A stretch of 64,000 bases of DNA from contig CAJMQS010000003.1 of NCBI GenBank assembly GCA_905215645.1, positions 1-64,000 of the forward strand, given 5' to 3'. Of the stretch, positions 57,702-64,000 are shown piece after piece. The stretch comes from an uncultured bacterium. GTDB lineage: Bacteria > Bacillota > Negativicutes > Acidaminococcales > Acidaminococcaceae. The translations under genes and the position numbers were made by a program. Each line of letters begins with the position of its first letter. Positions within the stretch are counted from its first letter, which is position 1. Under the pieces are notes generated by a model. The model saw only the letters and a list, made by a program, of their open reading frames with translations, had not been told where the DNA came from and did not search any database.

Positions 57702-60700
57702 TTACTTTTCTTCCTGTTGGATCCGGGATCCATAAACATCCCGATATTCTTTTTTCTCTTTGCTCTCTTTGCTGTTGACCCGGACCCGTTCCACTTTGTG
57801 CCGATCATTGTCCTTCCCGGAGATTCTGTCCACCCGGAACCGTTCAGCTTCCTGGACCTGGGTCAGTTCTGGTTTGAATTCTTCTACCGATTTGGCCATG
57901 CCTGCATCCACCGGAGCTCCATTCTGCAGTGCCCGATAGATGATGGCAGCATATTCGTACCGGGTCATGGTCCGGTCTCCTTTGAATTCTCCATCTGGAT
58001 ACCCTTCCAGATAGCCCTGTTCCCTGAGGCCCTCCACATACTGGTACGCCCAGTGGGTTTCCGGCACATCGCTGAACTTCCCCTCCATTGGCTTAGCCGC
58101 CGGTGTTCCCTGGAGTTTCAGGGTCTGGAGGATCTGGGCATTCTGGTTCTTCAGCATTTCCACAGTGGCCCGCAGATCGATGATCTCTTTGGCCATGGCC
58201 ACTTTGGACCGGGTCACATGGTTGTGCTGTCCCAGCTTGAAAGTGACCCCGGCATTGACCATATTCTCGCCTCCGCCAAAGCTGCCTCCCACACTGATCA
58301 GGGTGTCTTCAGAAGGCCGATAGAAGGCTCCGATGGCGGCTGCATGAGCGTCCTTGTAATTGCCATATCCGGCAGCAAAATCCCATTTATCATCGGGATC
58401 GAAATCCTGGGGGTGGAGGGCCGCCAAGGCAGCTGCGCCGGCTCCTACCCGGTTCAGCCGGCTGCCCAGCTTGTTCACAGAGCTTCCCAGGTTCCGGATA
58501 TCCCCCGCATTCTTTTCCACGGCCTGATTGGTCCGATACAGCTGTCCTCCGTTGACGGCTTCCTTAGAGCCTTCTGCCACGGACCCATCTCCCACATTTT
58601 TGATGACAGTACTGCTGCCACCCTGGTTCAGGGTAATGGAGCTGTGGGAGTCGTCATCGTAAGAAACCACATTGGCCGTCACGGCTTTCAGCTGGTCCTC
58701 CGTCGCCGCCTGGCCGGAAACGATCTGGGCCGGATCCCAGGTGGTATTCTGGAGTCCGCCGATGGTCCCGCTGTTTCCCTGGTTCAGCTGGATGCCTCCT
58801 ACGGAAGCAGTCTGGGCCGTCACCGAATCCACCGTGATGTCCTTTTTCAGAGACACCTGATAGTTGGCTGCTTCCCCCGCTCCGGCCGTATTCTGGACGG
58901 AGATGTTGTCTCCGGCAGAGACAATGGAATGTTTCCCGGCCTCTGCCGTTGCCTGATTCAAGGCTGAATCCAGCTTCCCGATGGCTACGGTCACCGTATC
59001 TCCGTTGGTGACCACTTTGCCCTGGGTCCCCGTGCCGCCGGCCACATAATTCAAATCGCCCACATCACTGGCTTTGGCCACATCGGTGATGATGACTTTT
59101 CCAGCCGCATTGCCGGCTTTGTCCACCAAATCCAGGGCCACTCCCTGTACATTGCTGCCGGCCTGGTTTTGGACCGTACCCACCGCATATTCTCCGGCTT
59201 TGACATGGATATCTGAATCATTGGCTTCCGCTGCCTGGAGAGCCTGTTTCAGCTGGGCCACGTTCACTGCGTCCGTATCCTGGGTCCCTGCAGCTACACT
59301 GGTGATCTGCCGAGTCAGTTCCGTTCCCTTGCCCACTGACACAGCCGCTCCCGTTGCCACCCAAGTAGAAGAGGTAGCCGTGGAAGCCTGCCGGGTGGAG
59401 GGATCATACCCGGCAGCTCCAGCTTCCACCGCAGCCAGGGACCCGCTGCCCAGGGCCACACCTCCGGCCACTATGGCATTGGCATTGTGTCCCAGGACCA
59501 CCACATTCTGCTGATCCGTGGTGGCCACGTTGTCTGCGGATCCGATCACCAGGCTGTTGGTGGCTCCGGAAAGGGTCCGGTTGTCCCCCAGCAGCAGGGC
59601 CGTATCCGTATCCTTGACGGTGTTGCCGGATCCGATGACGGACACATGCTGTACATTGGAAGCCGTATTCTTGTACCCGTTCACCATATTGTAGCGGCTG
59701 ACAGAACCGCTAGTACCAGTCAAAGTATTGTTCACCCCAATGAGCTGAGAAGCCTGGGTGTAGTCGGCCGTATTGCCGCCCCCGATGGCCAGGGTGGCTC
59801 CGCCTTCCGACCGTTTCACCGCAGAAGCCAAGCCATCCACCATTTCATCCACCGTATCAAAGCCGCTGGAGGTAGAAATATCATAGATAGTTTTGATGGA
59901 ATTGGTAATCTTGTTGCCGGCCCCGAAGAGCAGGGCTCCGTTGGCATTTTCCGCAATGTTGGCCACCCCCACGATGCTGTTGGCCACACCGCTGTTCCCA
60001 CTATACCCTTTGGACCGGTTCTGGTTCAGGGAACCAATCAGATTGGATCCCATGTTCTGGGAACCATAAGAAAAGCTATTCCAACCGCCACTGCCGTCGA
60101 AATCCCCGGTATTGATGGAATAGGATCCCACAATAGTCGCCATCAGGCCTTTGTTGTAGGAATTGCTCCCGATGGTGGTCATATCGATGATGTAAGCAGA
60201 TGTATTATCCACCGTAGTTCCACCCATGGTCAGGCCCTGCATGGTATGGGAACCGATTTCCACACTCCCTGTCCGGGCAAAAGAATTGGTACCCACAGCA
60301 ATCCCGCCGGGCAGCCGATCCAGGGCATCCGAACCAGCTTTGGGGCTGTTGGACCCATTCCAGCTGCCCTTGTTGAAGCTGAATTGATATTCTTGCTGTC
60401 CGGTTCCATTCAGCACATAAGCATTCCGTCCCATGGCGATACTGGTCAAGGCATACCCATTGGACGCAATCCTGGCCGTATCCCCGATGGCAATGCTGCC
60501 TGTCCCATCCGAATTGGCCCCGGAGCCAATGGCCACGGCCCCAGCCGTCGTTGCCCGGGCACTCCCCCCTATGGCAATACTTCCCTTATAATTGGTAAAA
60601 CTGTTGGTGCCGATGCTCACCCCATTCTCCCCGTGGCTTTGGGCATTATATCCCAGAGCCATAGATCCAATGTTATTGCTGGAAGACCGGCTGCCCAGAG

Positions 60701-63191
60701 CCACGCCCTTTTCCTTATGTACTTTGGCATTGTAGCCCACCGCAGTGCCTTCTTCTCCAACGTCTGCTACGGTAGCATTGATCCCGGCTGCCAAGGAATT
60801 CTTCCCACCGGCTCCCGCCGTTGCACTGGCAGCTCCCTTATTGTTGAAAAGAGGTGACGCAGCCGTTCCCGTTGCATTGGTATGGAAATAAGTGGCACCA
60901 TCTGCAGAGACCTGTAGGGCCAGCCCTTTCAGCTGGGCTACGTTCACCGCATCCGTATCCTGAGTCCCGGCAGCCACACTGGTAATCTGCCGGGTCACAG
61001 AAGCCCCATTTCCCAGGGACAGAGCGCCTCGGTTAGCCACCCAGACCGAATTGGTATTCGTAGAGGCCTTCCCTGTAGCAAAATCCCATCCGGCTGTTCC
61101 GGCAGCCCGATTCCCTACAGCGTTGGTGCCCAAGGCGATCCCGCTATCCACGCTGACAGAAGCCCCATTCCCGATGGCTACGCCTTGCGTTCCAGTGGCA
61201 GAAGTGTTGGCTCCATTTCCCATCACGATGGCATTCATTGCCTGGGCATTGGTATTCACCCCTATGGCGATACCGTTTTCGGCCGCTGCCTGTACTTTAG
61301 CGCTGACCCCGATAGCAACGGAATTTTTTCCAGCAGCACCAGCGGTGGCACTGACAGCCCCTTTATTATTAGGCACCAGGGTGGCCGCTGCATTGGTTCC
61401 ATTCACATGGACATAGGAATCTGTGGCATTCTTCAGCTGGGCCACGTTTACCGCGTCCGTATCCTGTGTCCCTGCGGCTACGCTGGTGATCTGCCGAGTC
61501 ACATATACTCCATTCCCCAGGGACAGGGCTCCCCGATTGGCAATCCAAGTTCCGCTGGTATTGGCGGAAGCTTTGCCAGCAGCAAAATCCCATCCGGCTG
61601 TACCAGCAGCCCGATTCCCTACAGCATTGGCACCTAGGGCAATCCCGCTGTCCACGCTGACAGAAGTTCCGTTCCCGATGGCCACGCCCTGCGTACCAGC
61701 AGCAGAAGTGTTGGCACCATTTCCCATCACAATGGAGTTCAGAGCCTGAGCATTGGTATTCACCCCTATAGCGATGCCGTTTTCGGCCGTTGCCTGCACT
61801 TTGGCGTTAACCCCGATAGCTGCTGAATTTTTACCAGCAGCGCCAGCGGTGGCGCTGACTGCCCCTTTATTGTTGGACACCAGAGTACCGGTTGCATTGG
61901 TTCCATTCACATGGACATAGGAATCTGTGGCATTCTTCAGCTGGGCCACGTTCACCGCATCCGTATCCTGACTGCCGGCGGCTACGCTGGTGATCTGCCG
62001 GGTCACAGAAGCCCCGTTCCCAAGAGAGAGGGCTCCCTGCTTGCTCACCCAGGTACCGCTAGTGTTGACGGAAACTTTGCCCGTGGCAAAATCCCATCCG
62101 GCTTCACCGGCAGTCCGATTTCCCACTGTACTCTGCCCTAAGGCAATGCCGCCTTCTACAGAAACTGACGCCCCATTTCCCAACGCCAGGGAATTTTTAG
62201 CTTGAGCATTGGTATTGATTCCGATGGCAATGCTGTTTTCGGCTGCAGTCTGGGTCTTTGCCCCAGTTCCCAATGCCAGAGAATTCTTGGCCATAACAGA
62301 AGCACCATTCCCCAAGGCAACGCTGTTGCTGGCATCCACTTCCCCGTTAAAAGCTGCCGTAACGGCTCCTGTAACAGGATCTACCGTCACGGCGGCCCCT
62401 GTATTGCTCACCCCAGCTCGGGAATTCTGCCCGATGACGACCGCATTGGCAGAAGTGGATCCGACTGCATTGTTATACCCTGCAGTCAGAGAATTTTGTC
62501 CACCCGTCTTGTTGGTGGAACCCACTGCTACAGACCGGCTTCCCGTACTTACATTGTTGTCCCCCAAAGACAAGGAATTGGAGCCGCCTGCTTTGTTGGA
62601 CAGTCCAAAGACATAGGCAGCCGTCCCGGAAACTGTATTGGAAGATCCAACAGCATAGGCTGAATCTCCACCCAGCAGATTTTTGCTGCCAAAGGCAAAT
62701 CCATTGTTTTTCAGGATCTTGTTCTCAATCCCAGCCCCGACCGTTCTCAGTCCCTGGGTCTCATTTCCTTTGCCAAAAAGAAAACTTTCCCCGTCAGTGG
62801 CATTATTGCTGATGCCAAAAGATCCGGAACCGCTGCCCACGGTAGTATTCCCGATTCCTATAGCCATAGTATTATTGGTTTTGGCTGTGTTGTTCGTACC
62901 CAGGGCCAGGGCATTATCTCCTTCCGCTTTTCCATTGCTCCCAATGGCCACTGCAGTCGTTTTACTGGCTGAAGACCCCGTCCCTATGGCTATGCCGGGA
63001 CCTTCTCCCGCTGGATTGACAGCCGGTGCAGCCCAGTTTGTACCCATCGGCACCAGTAAAGAAGCACCCAGGATTCCAGCAGCCACACAAGCTCTGCTCT
63101 TTTTTCCCCCTCTATGATTTTTGGCCAGTTCCGACACCACCACATAACAGTTCTTTGCGCGGCTCCAAATCACCTTATAGATTTTATTCAC
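57702..63191 (-). CDS. Giant YadA-type trimeric autotransporter adhesin with SLH domain
   Basis: 1829 residues from a GTG at 63191 (AAGGAG six bases upstream). The N-terminus is an extended signal peptide (NKIYKVIWSRAKNCYVVVSE, then ACVAAGILGASLLVPMGTNW). The passenger is built of YadA head repeats (AIGSNGKAEGDNALALGTNN-like) and necks (TSVAAGTQDTDAVNVAQLK), including exact-length 168-residue units. The membrane anchor is WDFAAGYGNYKDAHAAAIGA to VNAGVTFKLGQ. After it come a coiled coil and an SLH domain (residues about 1703-1755, FSDVPETHWAYQYVEGLREQ), which would anchor the trimer to peptidoglycan from the periplasm, as in Negativicutes. Confidence 0.93.
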   Translation of the reverse strand: MNKIYKVIWSRAKNCYVVVSELAKNHRGGKKSRACVAAGILGASLLVPMGTNWAAPAVNPAGEGPGIAIGTGSSASKTTAVAIGSNGKAEGDNALALGTNNTAKTNNTMAIGIGNTTVGSGSGSFGISNNATDGESFLFGKGNETQGLRTVGAGIENKILKNNGFAFGSKNLLGGDSAYAVGSSNTVSGTAAYVFGLSNKAGGSNSLSLGDNNVSTGSRSVAVGSTNKTGGQNSLTAGYNNAVGSTSANAVVIGQNSRAGVSNTGAAVTVDPVTGAVTAAFNGEVDASNSVALGNGASVMAKNSLALGTGAKTQTAAENSIAIGINTNAQAKNSLALGNGASVSVEGGIALGQSTVGNRTAGEAGWDFATGKVSVNTSGTWVSKQGALSLGNGASVTRQITSVAAGSQDTDAVNVAQLKNATDSYVHVNGTNATGTLVSNNKGAVSATAGAAGKNSAAIGVNAKVQATAENGIAIGVNTNAQALNSIVMGNGANTSAAGTQGVAIGNGTSVSVDSGIALGANAVGNRAAGTAGWDFAAGKASANTSGTWIANRGALSLGNGVYVTRQITSVAAGTQDTDAVNVAQLKNATDSYVHVNGTNAAATLVPNNKGAVSATAGAAGKNSVAIGVSAKVQAAAENGIAIGVNTNAQAMNAIVMGNGANTSATGTQGVAIGNGASVSVDSGIALGTNAVGNRAAGTAGWDFATGKASTNTNSVWVANRGALSLGNGASVTRQITSVAAGTQDTDAVNVAQLKGLALQVSADGATYFHTNATGTAASPLFNNKGAASATAGAGGKNSLAAGINATVADVGEEGTAVGYNAKVHKEKGVALGSRSSSNNIGSMALGYNAQSHGENGVSIGTNSFTNYKGSIAIGGSARATTAGAVAIGSGANSDGTGSIAIGDTARIASNGYALTSIAMGRNAYVLNGTGQQEYQFSFNKGSWNGSNSPKAGSDALDRLPGGIAVGTNSFARTGSVEIGSHTMQGLTMGGTTVDNTSAYIIDMTTIGSNSYNKGLMATIVGSYSINTGDFDGSGGWNSFSYGSQNMGSNLIGSLNQNRSKGYSGNSGVANSIVGVANIAENANGALLFGAGNKITNSIKTIYDISTSSGFDTVDEMVDGLASAVKRSEGGATLAIGGGNTADYTQASQLIGVNNTLTGTSGSVSRYNMVNGYKNTASNVQHVSVIGSGNTVKDTDTALLLGDNRTLSGATNSLVIGSADNVATTDQQNVVVLGHNANAIVAGGVALGSGSLAAVEAGAAGYDPSTRQASTATSSTWVATGAAVSVGKGTELTRQITSVAAGTQDTDAVNVAQLKQALQAAEANDSDIHVKAGEYAVGTVQNQAGSNVQGVALDLVDKAGNAAGKVIITDVAKASDVGDLNYVAGGTGTQGKVVTNGDTVTVAIGKLDSALNQATAEAGKHSIVSAGDNISVQNTAGAGEAANYQVSLKKDITVDSVTAQTASVGGIQLNQGNSGTIGGLQNTTWDPAQIVSGQAATEDQLKAVTANVVSYDDDSHSSITLNQGGSSTVIKNVGDGSVAEGSKEAVNGGQLYRTNQAVEKNAGDIRNLGSSVNKLGSRLNRVGAGAAALAALHPQDFDPDDKWDFAAGYGNYKDAHAAAIGAFYRPSEDTLISVGGSFGGGENMVNAGVTFKLGQHNHVTRSKVAMAKEIIDLRATVEMLKNQNAQILQTLKLQGTPAAKPMEGKFSDVPETHWAYQYVEGLREQGYLEGYPDGEFKGDRTMTRYEYAAIIYRALQNGAPVDAGMAKSVEEFKPELTQVQEAERFRVDRISGKDNDRHKVERVRVNSKESKEKKEYRDVYGSRIQQEEK
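60931..62100. repeat. 504-bp tandem repeats inside the adhesin gene
   Basis: Equivalent points (the neck motif coding DAVNVAQLK) lie at 60931, 61435 and 61939, exactly 504 bases apart, giving 168-residue protein units. Two full units and part of a third are present and are highly similar at the DNA level. Such arrays change copy number by recombination. Confidence 0.85.
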
Positions 63192-63317
63192 AACAAGCTC
63201 CTTTCTCCATACTACTACTTTTATGTAATTGCAGTAAAAGGCGAACAAAAACCATTGATTCCTTTTCTTCCCGCTCCTTTCCGGCCATTTTTTCATTTTC
63301 CCTTTGAAGTCGCCAGT

Positions 63318-63346
63318 ATTATAGTATATGGCTTTTATCATTACAA
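63318..63346 (-). promoter_or_regulatory. Promoter of the adhesin gene
   Basis: Read leftward: -35 TTGTAA (63341-63346), 17-base spacer, -10 TATAAT (63318-63323). It leaves a leader of about 120 bases before the GTG start. The rest of 63347-63598 is AT-rich and shows no gene that I can support. Confidence 0.75.
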
Positions 63347-63598
63347 CTTAAATATTTGTAAATATGTTTACATTCGGTATAATCACATATATTGACTTTC
63401 TAGCCGATTCTGCTCCAATTTTTTATAAAAAGCCTGTCTCTTCCGCCCTTTTCCCCAAGTATCTGTCCATACTTCATTTATTTTTTACAATTCCATAAGA
63501 AAAAATTTTGTGAAAGAATTCACATTTTTACAGTGGGGCGGCTGTGTTTTTTCCTTGCAGTATTTTTCCTGCTGCCTTTTCCTTTGGGCTTTCTCCAC

Positions 63599-63647
63599 AA
63601 AAAAAGGGATGCAGACACCTTCCAAAAGATGTCTGCATCCCTTTTTT
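63599..63647. terminator. Strong bidirectional terminator
   Basis: AAAAAGGGATGCAGACA pairs perfectly with TGTCTGCATCCCTTTTT with a 12-base loop. It lies 45 bases after the stop of the acyl-CoA synthetase-like gene (leftward). Confidence 0.9.
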
Positions 63648-63692
63648 CATTTTCACATCTGTCTGTTCTGGATTCTATCTACCAGTCTATTT

Positions 63693-64000
63693 TTAGATAG
63701 ATTTTTCCCTCCGTTCCAACCAGGTGCGGATTTTCCGACCATCCACTTTTCCTACTCCGTTCAAAGGCAGCTGTTCCACCCTGATCCAGCGGCCAGGGAT
63801 CTCTCCCGGGAGCAGTTCCCGATGGAGCGCCTGGCGCAGGTTTCCCAGTGTCATGTCCTGTTCCAGTACCACGGCTGCCCCTAGGTCTCCCCCTCTTTGA
63901 GGGTCTTCCACCGGAACTACGCAGGCATCCCGGACTCCGGGCACCTGGAGCAGGACCTGTTCCACCCGGCTGCAGCTGATGGTCAGGCCTCCTTTGTTGA
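63693..64000 (-). CDS. AMP-forming acyl-CoA synthetase-like protein, C-terminal end (partial)
   Basis: The frame is open to the right window edge, giving about 101 residues of the C-terminal domain. NKGGLTISCSRVEQVLLQVP is the hinge segment, and the end LPLNGVGKVDGRKIRTWLER holds the conserved catalytic Lys in GVGKVD. This is the AMP-binding enzyme C-terminal domain of acyl-CoA synthetases, CoA ligases or adenylating enzymes. The N-terminal domain is outside the window, so the substrate cannot be judged. Confidence 0.85.
   Translation of the reverse strand, partial: NKGGLTISCSRVEQVLLQVPGVRDACVVPVEDPQRGGDLGAAVVLEQDMTLGNLRQALHRELLPGEIPGRWIRVEQLPLNGVGKVDGRKIRTWLERREKSI

Noticed and set aside
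57681..60857. Long rightward frames (about 430 and 460 residues) opposite the adhesin gene
   Set aside because: They mirror the repetitive head domain on the minus strand; no start signals or known domains.

Overview
The window looks like a piece of a chromosome from a diderm Firmicute (Negativicutes; an Acidaminococcus-like member of the Acidaminococcaceae is my best guess, by inference). It combines Firmicute-style Shine-Dalgarno sites and consensus promoters with outer-membrane machinery: a TonB-dependent receptor, ExbB/ExbD/TonB, and a YadA-type trimeric autotransporter that carries an SLH domain, a combination known from Negativicutes.

Positions 1-32548 are most of a temperate siphophage genome. 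The left end lies outside the window, so the lysis genes, the end of the tail fibre and the far attachment site are not seen. Transcribed leftward from about 29.5 kb are: an early region (Cro-like repressor, tandem-HTH regulator, many small genes, YqaJ exonuclease, RecT annealing protein, replisome organizer with an internal iteron-like origin candidate, DnaC-like loader, RusA resolvase, ArpU/sigma-like late regulator), an HK97-type packaging and head module (HNH, TerS, TerL, portal, ClpP-like protease, major capsid), and a tail module ending in a DUF2460-DUF2163-NlpC/P60-gpJ tail tip like those of gene transfer agents and Gram-negative siphophages. Rightward run the CI-like repressor, a small ImmA-like protease, a secreted moron-like protein and a large serine recombinase whose stop codon lies inside the 3' end of a tRNA-Arg gene.

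Positions 32532-33115 hold six tRNA genes (transcribed Asn-Glu-Val-Pro-Gly-Arg) behind a consensus promoter. Beside them, at 33164-33443, is a cluster of about 61-bp repeats, the last two forming a long hairpin.

Positions 33458-43954 form one leftward operon for heme/iron acquisition and anaerobic heme breakdown: binding lipoprotein, FecCD permease, ATPase, an MsbA-like exporter, ExbB, ExbD, TonB, a TonB-dependent receptor with heme-receptor-like boxes, a flavodoxin and a ChuW/HutW radical SAM enzyme. A DtxR/IdeR-like operator lies just downstream of its promoter.

Positions 44036-57661 hold a YhcH-like protein, an amidohydrolase, a secreted class 3 lipase, an RsiV-like secreted protein, a decayed ISLre2-family element, TrmO, a SYLF protein, a secreted beta-helix protein, a PH-like-domain protein, and a peptide/amino-acid locus (YfcC-type transporter, M20 and M28 metallopeptidases) next to a divergent LysR regulator. 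Positions 57702-63191 encode a giant trimeric autotransporter with exact 504-bp internal repeats. At the right edge is the C-terminal end of an AMP-forming acyl-CoA synthetase-like gene.
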